Below, one piece after another: positions 45,286-54,711 of a DNA stretch of 64,000 nt. Each line of letters opens with the position of its first letter. Positions within the stretch are counted from its first letter, which is position 1. Source of the DNA: Pseudoalteromonas piscicida. GTDB lineage: Bacteria; Pseudomonadota; Gammaproteobacteria; Enterobacterales; Alteromonadaceae. The notes beneath the pieces are model-generated. The model worked only from the letters and a program-made list of their open reading frames with translations. It was not told the DNA's origin and did not search any database. The stretch is from contig NZ_CP011924.1 in the NCBI RefSeq assembly GCF_000238315.3, positions 4,189,376 to 4,253,375 on the forward strand, in the 5' to 3' direction. Made by a program: the position numbers and the translations under genes.

Positions 45286-46662
45286 ATGACTCAAGCTAAG
45301 TCAAATTCCAGTGGCAACGATATCCTTTTTGGTGATATTGGGGCGACTTTAAAGCGAATGACGATCCCCATGATATTCGGGATGATCACGCTGATGATGT
45401 TTAATCTCGTTGATACTTTCTTTATTAGTATGCTTGGCACAGAGCCGCTCGCGGCAATCAGCTTCACCTTTCCTGTTACCTTTACTGTAATTAGCTTAGC
45501 CATCGGGTTAGGTATTGGAACATCCGCCGTTATCGCGAAGGCTTTAGGTAGCAATTTGCTCGATGAAGCCAAATTTGATGCCGCAGTAGCTATTATTATC
45601 TCTGCGATATTCGTTTCATTACTTTCTATTCTCGGTTTCATTTTTGTCGATGAGATCTTTATTCTCCTCGGTGCTGGTGAAGCGGTTATGCCATTTATCC
45701 ACGACTACATGTCGGTGTGGTTCATTGGTTCGATTTTATTGATAACGCCGATGATTGGTAATTCAGTGCTGCGCGCCAGTGGTGATACCAAAACGCCAAG
45801 TTTAGTTATGGGGCTCGGGGGATTAGTAAATGCGGTGCTGGACCCGATATTAATCTTCGGGTTTGGGCCTATTGATGCAATGGGTGTAAAAGGCGCTGCA
45901 GTGGCCAGTGTGTTGTCTTGGAGTCTTGGGGTAACTATCATTTTATATTTGCTGATAGTTAAAAAGCGTCTTATCTCACTGTCTGCAAAATACACCAGCT
46001 TCACAAATGCGGCGAAAAAAATTCTCACCATAGGCCTGCCTGCAGCTGGTGCAAATATGCTGACACCTTTAGCAATGGCGGTAATGACAGCACTTATAGC
46101 TAGTTATGGACCTGAAGCTGTGGCCGCATTTGGTGTTGGAAGTCGTATTGAGTCTATCGCAAGTCTGGTGGTTTTAGCGCTTTCTATGACCTTGCCTCCC
46201 TTTGTAAGTCAGAACTTTGGTGCAAAGCACTATCAGCGTGTGGCTGATGCTTATACCCAAACACTTAAATTTGTGCTTGGTTTTCAATTTGCGGTCTACT
46301 TATTACTGGTATTGAGTGCTTACTACATCAGTCATACTTTTGGTAATGAGCCAGCTGTCGTTGAGACCATACAGCTATTTATTTATATCATGCCGCTAGG
46401 ATACGGACTTCAAGGTGTGATCATATTAACCAATTCGTCATTTAATGCGTTGCATAAACCGATGAATGCGCTCATTCTAAGTGTGATCCGACTGTTCATA
46501 TTTTATGTACCTATCGCTTATATAGGCTCACAGTTGGCTGGGTTGCCAGGGTTATTTACAGGCGCTGCTTTGGGGAATTTATTTACCGCAGCTATTGCCT
46601 ACAATTGGTTTAAGAAAGTGATCAATGAAATTGCAGCAAGCGAGGTTCAAAAGGAGGCGTAA
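45286..46662 (+). CDS. MATE family efflux transporter
   Basis: 458 aa with twelve predicted membrane helices in two halves. [20 protein letters not shown] at the N-terminus and the [15 protein letters not shown] segment are typical of the DinF/NorM-like MATE superfamily. It exports cationic drugs or metabolites using an ion gradient; the substrate is unknown. Its TAA stop shares its last base with the uvrB start (TAATG), so the two are co-transcribed and possibly coupled. Confidence 0.9.
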   Translation: MTQAKSNSSGNDILFGDIGATLKRMTIPMIFGMITLMMFNLVDTFFISMLGTEPLAAISFTFPVTFTVISLAIGLGIGTSAVIAKALGSNLLDEAKFDAAVAIIISAIFVSLLSILGFIFVDEIFILLGAGEAVMPFIHDYMSVWFIGSILLITPMIGNSVLRASGDTKTPSLVMGLGGLVNAVLDPILIFGFGPIDAMGVKGAAVASVLSWSLGVTIILYLLIVKKRLISLSAKYTSFTNAAKKILTIGLPAAGANMLTPLAMAVMTALIASYGPEAVAAFGVGSRIESIASLVVLALSMTLPPFVSQNFGAKHYQRVADAYTQTLKFVLGFQFAVYLLLVLSAYYISHTFGNEPAVVETIQLFIYIMPLGYGLQGVIILTNSSFNALHKPMNALILSVIRLFIFYVPIAYIGSQLAGLPGLFTGAALGNLFTAAIAYNWFKKVINEIAASEVQKEA

Positions 46663-48665
46663 TGGAAGATAAGTTTCAGCTAGTTTCTGAGTTTCAGCCA
46701 AACGGAGATCAACCAACAGCGATTGCTCAACTGTGCGATGGTTTAGAATCAGGCCTTGCACATCAAACCTTGCTGGGGGCTACGGGAACGGGTAAAACCT
46801 TTACCATGGCCAACATCATTAATAACCTTAACCGCCCGACAATTATTATGGCGCATAACAAAACGCTGGCGGCGCAATTGTATGGCGAAATGAAAGAATT
46901 CTTTCCTCATAATGCGGTTGAGTATTTCGTCTCTTATTATGACTATTATCAACCCGAGGCTTATGTCGTTGCCAGCGACACATTTATCGAGAAAGACGCG
47001 TCTATCAACGATCATATAGAGCAAATGCGTTTATCCGCGACCAAAGCCTTGCTTGAGCGCAGAGATACGATCATCGTCGCCTCAGTTTCAGCGATTTACG
47101 GCCTTGGCGATCCCGACTCTTACATGAAAATGATGCTATTACTGAAAGTCGGTGAAACTATCGATCAGCGTGACATGTTAAGGCGTTTGGCTGAACTACA
47201 ATACACGCGTAATGATATGGATTTTAGCCGAGGTACCTATCGAGTTCGCGGTGAAGTGATTGATATTTTTCCTGCGGAATCGGAAACCATTGCGGTACGG
47301 GTTGAGATGTTTGACGATGAAATAGAGCGGATCAGTTTATTTGATCCCTTGACTGGCGCCGTTGAAAAACACCTGGTTCGCGCGACTATTTATCCAAAAA
47401 CTCACTATGTAACGCCAAGAGAAAAGATCCTTGATGCCATTGAGCGCATTAAGATGGAACTCAAAGATCGTCGTAATCAATTATTGGATAAAAATCGCTT
47501 AGTCGAAGAGCAGCGCATCGCTCAACGTACACAGTACGACATTGAAATGATGACCGAGCTTGGCTATTGCTCTGGTATTGAAAATTACAGTCGATATTTA
47601 TCGGGACGCGCACCAGGCGAGCCACCACCAACTTTGTTAGATTACTTGCCGGATGATGCGCTTATGATCATCGACGAGTCTCACGTTACCGTTTCGCAGG
47701 TGGGGGCAATGTACAAAGGCGATCGCAGTCGTAAAGAAAACTTAGTTGAATATGGTTTCAGATTACCGTCTGCGCTAGATAATAGACCACTAAAGTTTGA
47801 AGAGTTCGAAGCGATTTCGCCGCAGACCATTTATGTTTCGGCGACACCCGGTGATTATGAATTGAATAAATCAGCGGGTGATGTTGCTGAGCAAGTGATC
47901 CGCCCAACAGGGCTGTTAGATCCAGAAGTAGAAGTGCGTCCAGTTGCAACTCAAGTTGACGATTTGCTCTCTGAGATCTACAAACGGGTGGAAGTGAATG
48001 AGCGTGTGCTGGTTACTACGCTAACAAAACGCATGTCAGAAGATCTGACCGATTATCTTAACGACCATAATGTTAAGGTGCGTTACTTACACTCTGATAT
48101 CGATACCGTTGAGCGTATGGAAATCATTCGAGACCTACGCAAAGGTGTTTTTGATGTACTAGTCGGCATCAACTTGTTACGAGAGGGCTTGGATATGCCT
48201 GAGGTTTCATTGGTTGCCATACTTGATGCAGATAAAGAAGGCTTCTTACGCTCGACGCGCTCTCTTATTCAGACAATTGGCCGCGCGGCACGTCACTTAC
48301 ATGGTAAAGCTATTTTATATGGTGATAGGGTGACGAATTCAATGCGTCAAGCAATAGATGAAACGCAAAGACGTAGAGAAAAGCAAGAGGCGTATAATGA
48401 GGCTAATGGCATTACACCAACGGCGCTCAATAAGAAGATCATGGATGTAATGGATCTCGGTGAGGAAGTGGCTGATGACAAAGTGGTGGATATCGATGCC
48501 AAGTTTAAACCAGGTATGCCTGCAATGGGTGCGAAAGAGATCGCCAAAGAAATAGACCGACTTGAAGCACAAATGATGAAGTTTGCTAAAGAGCTTGAGT
48601 TTGAAAAAGCAGCTCAAGCGCGCGATCAAGTTCAGATCTTACAAAAGCGTTTGATTAAAGCCTAG
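46662..48665 (+). CDS. uvrB: Excinuclease ABC subunit B
   Basis: 667 aa, full length. Walker [14 protein letters not shown] (about 39-51), the beta-hairpin region [11 protein letters not shown], the DEAD-like motif IIDESHVT, motif [11 protein letters not shown], and a C-terminal UVR domain ([23 protein letters not shown]). It loads onto damage with UvrA and positions UvrC in nucleotide excision repair. It overlaps the MATE gene by 1 bp, an unusual partner. A LexA-like box lies 2.2 kb upstream, beyond the MATE gene. Confidence 0.97.
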   Translation: MEDKFQLVSEFQPNGDQPTAIAQLCDGLESGLAHQTLLGATGTGKTFTMANIINNLNRPTIIMAHNKTLAAQLYGEMKEFFPHNAVEYFVSYYDYYQPEAYVVASDTFIEKDASINDHIEQMRLSATKALLERRDTIIVASVSAIYGLGDPDSYMKMMLLLKVGETIDQRDMLRRLAELQYTRNDMDFSRGTYRVRGEVIDIFPAESETIAVRVEMFDDEIERISLFDPLTGAVEKHLVRATIYPKTHYVTPREKILDAIERIKMELKDRRNQLLDKNRLVEEQRIAQRTQYDIEMMTELGYCSGIENYSRYLSGRAPGEPPPTLLDYLPDDALMIIDESHVTVSQVGAMYKGDRSRKENLVEYGFRLPSALDNRPLKFEEFEAISPQTIYVSATPGDYELNKSAGDVAEQVIRPTGLLDPEVEVRPVATQVDDLLSEIYKRVEVNERVLVTTLTKRMSEDLTDYLNDHNVKVRYLHSDIDTVERMEIIRDLRKGVFDVLVGINLLREGLDMPEVSLVAILDADKEGFLRSTRSLIQTIGRAARHLHGKAILYGDRVTNSMRQAIDETQRRREKQEAYNEANGITPTALNKKIMDVMDLGEEVADDKVVDIDAKFKPGMPAMGAKEIAKEIDRLEAQMMKFAKELEFEKAAQARDQVQILQKRLIKA

Positions 48666-48690
48666 GGCTAAAACGTCGGCTTTAAAGAAT

Positions 48691-48722
48691 AAAAAAGCAT
48701 GTATAGACCACATGCTTTTTTA
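48691..48722. terminator. Bidirectional terminator between uvrB and the OMP gene
   Basis: AAAAAAGCATG pairs with CATGCTTTTTT around a 9-nt loop. A- and T-runs on either side allow termination of both converging genes. Confidence 0.85.
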
Positions 48723-48740
48723 TTGGTTGGGTAGGTTGCT

Positions 48741-49334
48741 TTAGAAACGGTAGCTGACACCTAGAGATAGGCTCGATGTATCCAAGTCACCCATATCAAG
48801 GTACTTGTAGCCAAGGTTAACTGCCATACCGTTATCCCAGTCATATTGCCAACCGGCTTCAGCAACAAAGCCGATACCATCGTCGGTAATTAATTTAGTG
48901 CGGCCACGAGTGATTTCGTAATCATAATAGTTTGCACCTAATTTGCCGTAAAAGTAGCTGTTGTCGGAAATTTGATAGTAGCCTTTTGCCGCAACAACAA
49001 AGTTATCAAATTCTAAGTTATTAGCACCAAGACCAAACAAAGTTTTGTTATTTTGTGTGCAGGTAAACTTGCGATCATTTTCGTCTTCACACTTCCAATC
49101 ATCTAAGTCTTCACCGCTGTTATAACCTAATTCCAGCGCCAAAATTGGCGTAAAGTGATAGTTGTAATACAGGTAGGCTTGGCCTACACCATCACCATCT
49201 TTACTTGAGCTTTTATAAGAAGCGCCACCGCCAGAAATGTCTAAACCAACGCGATGTGTCTCGTTATTTTGTTCTGCAAAAGACGATAAACTTGTTGTGA
49301 GTAATGCAAGAGATAAAAGCGCTTTAATTTTCAT
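48741..49334 (-). CDS. Outer-membrane beta-barrel protein
   Basis: 197 aa. The signal peptide ends SSFA; the mature protein has alternating amphipathic strands (VGLDISGGGASY, GQAYLYYNYHF, ALELGYNSGE, GFVAEAGWQYDW) and the C-terminal phenylalanine signature SYRF recognised by the Bam complex. The size and layout fit an eight-stranded OmpA/Ail-type barrel. One loop carries two cysteines (KCEDENDRKFTC). ATG 49334 is preferred over the TTG two codons upstream. Confidence 0.8.
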   Translation of the reverse strand: MKIKALLSLALLTTSLSSFAEQNNETHRVGLDISGGGASYKSSSKDGDGVGQAYLYYNYHFTPILALELGYNSGEDLDDWKCEDENDRKFTCTQNNKTLFGLGANNLEFDNFVVAAKGYYQISDNSYFYGKLGANYYDYEITRGRTKLITDDGIGFVAEAGWQYDWDNGMAVNLGYKYLDMGDLDTSSLSLGVSYRF

Positions 49335-49471
49335 AATCAATGTCCGTTGTGGTTAACTTGAGGACAGTATAAATAGAGGGAGTGTCAAGGTCTGTTGGGG
49401 GGCTGTCATAAAGTGTAAGAAGGCGTCGAATTCAGTTTGCTTTATTTTACAAATATAAATAGTTGTATTTG

Positions 49472-49843
49472 CTAAGTGCTCTTAGCTGTCTTAGGTTTTG
49501 CAATGAACGTTTGGTATTTTAGTATGGTCGTCAATGTCAAAATTGCAGCAATAAGCCCACTCCATATGTGATGCATGATCAAATGGCTTGCAATGAACAT
49601 AGGCACATCTTGCCAGCCATCAATTAACAAAAGTTTACTCACTAACAGCAAATATCCGAGTAGGTGTGCAAATAGCACAAGTTTAAATGATTTAACGAAC
49701 TGGTTTTTTGCGTTGACTGAGAGAGCGGGTATGTTGAGGTGTAGCGCGAGAATAAAGACAGTTGATAGCACAATACTGACTACTCCTAACCCGAGTAATG
49801 AGGTTTTTATCAACACCATGGAGTAGATAAAAGCAAGTAACAT
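49472..49843 (-). CDS. Small membrane protein of unknown function
   Basis: About 123 aa with four hydrophobic helices, separated by short polar loops (NAKNQFVKS; IDGWQDVP), and a basic C-terminal tail (KPKTAKST). Not recognised as a known family. ATG 49843 is used; a TTG five codons upstream is also possible. It stands alone between the barrel gene and the ToxR-like regulator. Confidence 0.55.
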   Translation of the reverse strand: MLLAFIYSMVLIKTSLLGLGVVSIVLSTVFILALHLNIPALSVNAKNQFVKSFKLVLFAHLLGYLLLVSKLLLIDGWQDVPMFIASHLIMHHIWSGLIAAILTLTTILKYQTFIAKPKTAKST

Positions 49844-50105
49844 GAGCCAGCCTAACAATTACGGAAAACGCAGTTTATATACGCTTAGGTTTTGAGTCTA
49901 TTCGAATTATTCTAAGGATTAGGTAGTGATTTTCTGAGTGATCGCTCTATACTAAAAGCCGATTTTATCAATAGTTTGTAAACCGATGTAACATTGCCCT
50001 ATATTTTCGCGGCATGTTTCGCTATAAATGCAATGTTATGTCGTAGTAAATTCGAATAAAACAATAATTATTATAGTAATTAAGACCAAGTTGGGAACTA
50101 GGGAA

Positions 50106-50624
50106 ATGAAATTTGCTTTTAAGGATTTTTTGTTTGATAGCAAAGAGCTAAAGCTTTATAAAGACGACAGAAAGCTAAATTTAAAACAAAAACCTGCTCA
50201 GATATTGGAGTTATTTTTATCCGCTCCTCAAACTATCCACAGTAAAGAAGACATCTTAGAGAAAGTATGGCCAGATAGGAAAGTCACAGATCAGGTCGTA
50301 TTTCAAAATATTGGCCATTTACGAGCTTTGTTCGGTGATGATGCTATCAAAACCTTTTCACGAAAAGCGTATCAATGGCAGATCCCTTGTACGGCTTTTG
50401 AAGGGACTGCGGAAGCTCAGGCTTCATCGCAGGCTTCACCTCAAACAGCGACCAATGAGTCGACTAAAGTGGATGTACAACCGGTGGAAGAAGAAACGGT
50501 AGTGACTGAATCACCTTCTGAAGTGCTCGAAAGGCCTGGATCTAGTGGTAGCAAGCTGCCTATGTTTGGGCTTGCGGGTGCACTTGTGTTGCTAGCCTTG
50601 GGTATCTACTTTACGTTATCGTGA
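50106..50624 (+). CDS. ToxR/CadC-like winged-helix regulator with C-terminal membrane anchor
   Basis: 172 aa. Residues 1-100 form an OmpR-type winged-helix DNA-binding domain (FDSKELKLYKDDRKLNLKQK; SKEDILEKVWPDRKVTDQVV; RKAYQWQIP). A Ser/Thr/Glu-rich linker follows, and the last 22 residues are a single membrane helix that ends with the protein, so unlike ToxR or CadC there is no periplasmic sensor domain. It may signal through a partner protein. ATG 50106 is selected because the wing domain begins there; an in-frame ATG 26 codons upstream would add an atypical Ile-rich stretch. Confidence 0.75.
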   Translation: MKFAFKDFLFDSKELKLYKDDRKLNLKQKPAQILELFLSAPQTIHSKEDILEKVWPDRKVTDQVVFQNIGHLRALFGDDAIKTFSRKAYQWQIPCTAFEGTAEAQASSQASPQTATNESTKVDVQPVEEETVVTESPSEVLERPGSSGSKLPMFGLAGALVLLALGIYFTLS

Positions 50625-50653
50625 GTCAAATTTACTTGAGTTGAGGTTGTGTC

Positions 50654-51382
50654 ATGTTGCAAACGTTGTATATCACAGGTGCAGGGGTGAGTGCCGAAAG
50701 TGGTATCCCAACCTTTCGAGGAGAGGATGGCTTTTGGACGATAGGTTCGGTTAATTACACTCCTCAAGAAATGGCTACGCGCGCAATGTATAAATCGCAA
50801 CCGGCAGAATTCTTAAAATGGTATTACCATCGCTTTGTGACTTACCGTAATCACGGTCCCAATCAAGTTCATCAATGGCTTAGTAATAAAAATGTGATCA
50901 CGCAAAATATTGACGGTTTAGATGGTAAAGCGGGTAATAACCACTTTATTGCGATCCATGGACGTGTTGATCAGGTGACACCCTTTCATACCCAAGGTGA
51001 GCCCACGGAGTGCTTTACTGCCCCTTGGGATGAGGTAGACGAAAGTCGATTGGCCGAGTCGTTGTTAGCACTTTTCAAGATTGCTCAACGAGGGCCTGAA
51101 AAAGGCGTGTCACTTAAGCCATATGTATTGTTATTCGACGAATACTACACCGATCTGTATCGTATTAGCGAAGCACAGTCACGAATGTATGCCGCGGATC
51201 GAATGATTTTTATGGGCACTTCCTTTAGTGTCAATATCACTCAAATGGCCTTGGAAATAGCAAGGCACAAAGCAATTCCGATAGAAGTGGTTGACCCAAA
51301 TCCTGCGCACTTACTTTACGAGCAAGTCACCTATCACCGCATGACGGCAAGTGAATACATCGCCAGTTTGCCAACCTCTTAA
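50654..51382 (+). CDS. Sir2-family protein lacking the zinc cysteines
   Basis: 242 aa. The NAD-binding signature ITGAGVSAESGIPTFRG, ITQNIDGLDGKAGN and the catalytic-type histidine in IHGRVDQVTPF are present, and GTSFSVNIT follows. The region that normally holds two CxxC zinc knuckles has only one cysteine (TECFTAPW), so the structural zinc site is missing. NAD-dependent deacylation, ADP-ribosylation or NAD hydrolysis are all possible. It follows the ToxR-like gene by 30 bp and probably shares its transcript. Confidence 0.8.
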   Translation: MLQTLYITGAGVSAESGIPTFRGEDGFWTIGSVNYTPQEMATRAMYKSQPAEFLKWYYHRFVTYRNHGPNQVHQWLSNKNVITQNIDGLDGKAGNNHFIAIHGRVDQVTPFHTQGEPTECFTAPWDEVDESRLAESLLALFKIAQRGPEKGVSLKPYVLLFDEYYTDLYRISEAQSRMYAADRMIFMGTSFSVNITQMALEIARHKAIPIEVVDPNPAHLLYEQVTYHRMTASEYIASLPTS

Positions 51383-51400
51383 TTTAAAGCCTGAGGAAAG

Positions 51401-52060
51401 TTAGCCTGCATTGCTTTGATAGTAAGTGGCTAGCAGAAATTGTTTATATTCACTGAGCCGGTGTTGTTGTAGGAGGTGTGATTCAATCACTTTGGCGTTG
51501 TGGTTTTCCACTGCGCTTGTATGTCGCCTTTCGATTTCCATCAAGCCAAGTAAAGCGCTTAATTCTTGAATACTCAGTGGCGCAGTATGGCTATTAAAAG
51601 CTAAGTAGCATTCTAGAGGTGTTAGCTTTTTTGCGTTTCTTTGACTCAGTGCATTTTGAAGTAGCTCTTTGCTTTCAAAGTGCAATAGGGTTCTAAGGTA
51701 ATTTAGACCGTTATCTTTCGCGGGCATTTGCGATAAAAGAATATGTAGGATGTTATTTCCTTGCGGGTTAAGGTTATTGATTTGCTCAGCTAGGATCAAA
51801 GGTGTTGAGAAAAAGGCAAACTTTTCCAAGGAGTTAATCGCAGCTATCATCGCTTCTGGAAAGCATGCTGCTTGTAAGCAAATACTCGCTATATCTTGAT
51901 AGTGGCCATAGAGTGCAGTGTTACCCTGCGCACTTTGAAAAAGAAACTTGAGGACTTCAATCTGCTCGTCTTTGGGAGCGTGTGCGTACACGGTTTTTAT
52001 TTTTTCTATATCCGCGCTTTTTAACGCTAGCAAAAACTGAGTTAGACTATTATTCGACAT
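51401..52060 (-). CDS. Ankyrin-like helical protein of unknown function
   Basis: About 219 aa, soluble, all-helical. NPQGNNILHILLSQMPAKDN and NAKKLTPLECYLAFNS resemble degenerate ankyrin repeats. No enzymatic motif is visible. It converges with the Sir2 gene and is divergent from the histidine kinase gene. The start could be ATG 52060 or the GTG four codons upstream; neither has a good ribosome-binding site. Confidence 0.5.
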   Translation of the reverse strand: MSNNSLTQFLLALKSADIEKIKTVYAHAPKDEQIEVLKFLFQSAQGNTALYGHYQDIASICLQAACFPEAMIAAINSLEKFAFFSTPLILAEQINNLNPQGNNILHILLSQMPAKDNGLNYLRTLLHFESKELLQNALSQRNAKKLTPLECYLAFNSHTAPLSIQELSALLGLMEIERRHTSAVENHNAKVIESHLLQQHRLSEYKQFLLATYYQSNAG

Positions 52061-52161
52061 ACATAGAACCACAATTTATTATTTAATGCTCACGCAATAT
52101 GATAGCCTACTTGCCTGCTGTTTTGCTCAATTTATAACGATAATAACAAAGAGACGATTAC

Positions 52162-54318
52162 GTGTTGCACTTTAAGATAATACTGCTTACTTGTTGCCTA
52201 CTATTAAGCCCGCTAGTTCATGCCAATGAGCGTTTATACGATGCTTTTATTAAAGAAATTCAGCAACAAGAAACACGTGATAGCGCACTTCAAAAAGTCG
52301 ACCAAGTATTAGAGTCGGGCTTAACACCGGAAGAAATTGCAGACGTTCACCATAAGACCACGGTTGCATTAAAAAACGGTTTCCAGCTCGAAGAGGCATA
52401 TAAATGGGCGGAGCGCTTTAAACAGGTATTACTCTCGCATCATTTACCCGAATATGAAGCTAAATACTCTTTAACGTATGGTGACCTCATGCTCAAAGAG
52501 GGGAGGTTTAGCGACGCGATTAGTTATTTAAACCTAGCCGTATCTCAGCTATCTGCGCTTGATATGCATCGATTGTTAAGCCACGCTTATCGCTTTCGGG
52601 CTGCTGCTTACAAAAGCAATGGTAGTTATAAAGACTCTATAGAGAGTTACGAACTCTCAATTGAAGTGGCAAAAAAGTATGAACTCCCAGACTTGCAGGT
52701 ATCTGCTATCACTCAGTTAGCAGATGTTTACTCGGATCTTTCATTACCGGACAAGGCACTTGAATTACTGCAGCAATCGATAGCGGTACTAAAAAGCCAA
52801 AAACAGGAAAATACGGTTTTACTTGGACAAGTTTACTATAACCTAGGTGGTGCACATCAAGTGATTGGCGACCATGAAAAGTCGCTTGAAGCCTATCAAA
52901 ATGCTTATAAATATGACATTAAAGCGGGCAATGTCGTTTATTCAGCTTACACGTTGATCCGAATTGGTCGTGAACAAATGAAACTAAACCAATATGACAA
53001 TGCACAAGCGTCATTTGAAAAAGCATTTACGATTTTCGAAGAAAATGACCACACCAGAAATCAGGGCTGGGCGCTGAGTAATTTGGCTGAAGTTAAATTA
53101 AAAGCAGATGAAAAAGCTAAGGCCAAAGAATATGTTGAACAAGCGTTAGAGTTAATCGATCCGGTACAAAGCAAAGTGCTTTATCAAGAGACGATGACTA
53201 CCTATGCGCAAATTGTTTTACCTGAACGAGCTGATTTTTTTATTCAAAGTATGGAGCAAATTATTGCTCAAGATGAGGTTTATATTGGCCTCAAGGAAAC
53301 CGCATTACGAGTGTTAAAGGACGCCTATAGCGCGAAAGGTGACTTTGAGTCTGCGCTTAACTACCACCTGCAATATGCGGAGTCTAAAGTTTCTCAGCTT
53401 GAAAAAGAAGCCAGTCAAAAAGCCTTGGCCTATCAGATGGATACAGAGTACCAGAAGAATCAATATGAGCTACAAAGTCTAAAAACACAGCGTGATGTGG
53501 AGCTTGCCGAACAGCGCGTAGAACAAATAGTAACGGCAGCAGTGGTGGGAGTGTTGGTCGTTTTACTGAGCGCGTTCTTATTACTTGCGAGAAACAAACG
53601 TCGCGCACTGGAACTTGAGAAGCAGCTTCTCAACAAAACCTTGGATTTAAAGCAGCAACTACTTGCAGATATTTCTCATGAATTGAGAACACCGCTTACC
53701 GTACTTAAGCTGTATATTGAATCTCTGGAACATAATTTGGTGGAAAATCCAAAGCAGAGTTACAAAGTGCTTAACCGCCGTCTCGATACTCTTAACACAT
53801 TAATTAAAGATATCTATGAACTCGCGCAGGCAGATACTGGCAGCCTTAACTTGGCGTTAGAGCGCGTCAATGCCAAACAAGCGTTTATTGGTCTTGTTGA
53901 AGATATTGATGACTTTGTGACGGATGAAGGGCTTGAGTTTAATGCCAATATAGAACTACCAGATGAACTGGAAATCGACATTGACGTAACTAGGCTAGCT
54001 CAGGTATTCAATAACTTGGCTCGTAATAGTGTAAATTATACCGACAAGCCGGGAGAAGTCTGTGTGGATATTAGCTATCAAAGCCAGCAGATCCAATGTG
54101 TTATTGAAGATTCAAGTCCTGGTGTGGGCGATGAAGCTCTAGGGAGATTGTTTGAACGTTTGTTCCGCTGTGATAAGTCTCGTAGCCGAGATCTTGGTGG
54201 CTCCGGCTTAGGTTTATCTATTTGTCAAAAACTGGTTGAATTGCACGGCGGCAGCATTGCCGTTGCGCATAGCGAATTAGGTGGGTTGAAAGTGAGTGTT
54301 ATTATACCTTGTGAGTAA
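52162..54318 (+). CDS. Sensor histidine kinase with periplasmic TPR domain
   Basis: 718 aa. A signal sequence (1-22) is followed by a TPR domain (about 80-400, with QVYYNLGGAHQVIGDHEKSLEAY), a coiled coil, one membrane helix (about 453-473), HisKA with the phosphorylated H506 in ADISHELRTPL, and HATPase_c with NLARNSVNYTD and GGSGLGLSICQKL. It probably senses periplasmic proteins or envelope ligands through the TPR region. No response regulator gene is adjacent, so it is an orphan kinase here. It starts with GTG 52162 (or TTG 52165), after AAGAGACG. Confidence 0.85.
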   Translation: MLHFKIILLTCCLLLSPLVHANERLYDAFIKEIQQQETRDSALQKVDQVLESGLTPEEIADVHHKTTVALKNGFQLEEAYKWAERFKQVLLSHHLPEYEAKYSLTYGDLMLKEGRFSDAISYLNLAVSQLSALDMHRLLSHAYRFRAAAYKSNGSYKDSIESYELSIEVAKKYELPDLQVSAITQLADVYSDLSLPDKALELLQQSIAVLKSQKQENTVLLGQVYYNLGGAHQVIGDHEKSLEAYQNAYKYDIKAGNVVYSAYTLIRIGREQMKLNQYDNAQASFEKAFTIFEENDHTRNQGWALSNLAEVKLKADEKAKAKEYVEQALELIDPVQSKVLYQETMTTYAQIVLPERADFFIQSMEQIIAQDEVYIGLKETALRVLKDAYSAKGDFESALNYHLQYAESKVSQLEKEASQKALAYQMDTEYQKNQYELQSLKTQRDVELAEQRVEQIVTAAVVGVLVVLLSAFLLLARNKRRALELEKQLLNKTLDLKQQLLADISHELRTPLTVLKLYIESLEHNLVENPKQSYKVLNRRLDTLNTLIKDIYELAQADTGSLNLALERVNAKQAFIGLVEDIDDFVTDEGLEFNANIELPDELEIDIDVTRLAQVFNNLARNSVNYTDKPGEVCVDISYQSQQIQCVIEDSSPGVGDEALGRLFERLFRCDKSRSRDLGGSGLGLSICQKLVELHGGSIAVAHSELGGLKVSVIIPCE

Positions 54319-54354
54319 TAACACAAACCTGCTTTTACCTGAGGTTATTTATTG

Positions 54355-54705
54355 TGTGTAGGAGCGATTTTACATCGCGAAATGGCACAAAAGCTCGCCG
54401 CGTAAAGCGGCTCCCACCAGAGGTTATATATCGCGTGTAGGAGCGATTTTACATCGCGAAATGGCACAAAAGCTCGGCGCGTAAAGAGACTCCCACCAAA
54501 GGTTATATATCGCGTGTAGGAGCGATTTCACATCGCGATATGGCATAAAAGCTCGCCGCGTAAAGCGACTCCCACCAGAGGTTATGTATCGCGTGTAGGT
54601 GCGATTTTACGTTGTGATATGGTAAAAGCTCGCCGCGTAAAGCGGCTCCTACCAGAGGTTATATATTACGTGTAGGAGCTATTTTACATCGCGAAAGGTA
54701 CAACA
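54355..54705. repeat. REP-like array, about 4.5 units of 79 bp
   Basis: Units begin GTGTAGGAGCGATTTTACATC at 54356, 54435, 54514, 54593 and 54670 (spacing 79, 79, 79, 77). Each contains the half-palindrome GCGTAAAGCGGCTCC, which pairs with GGAGCGATTTTACATCGC. Units differ by a few substitutions, so they are not recent copies. Located between the converging histidine kinase and lnt genes, as REP/BIME elements usually are. Confidence 0.9.
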
Positions 54706-54711
54706 CCGCAA

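Noticed and set aside
54355..54705. Possible CRISPR array from the 79-bp repeats
   Set aside because: Whole units repeat with no unique spacers, and the half-palindromes fit REP elements; no cas genes are present.
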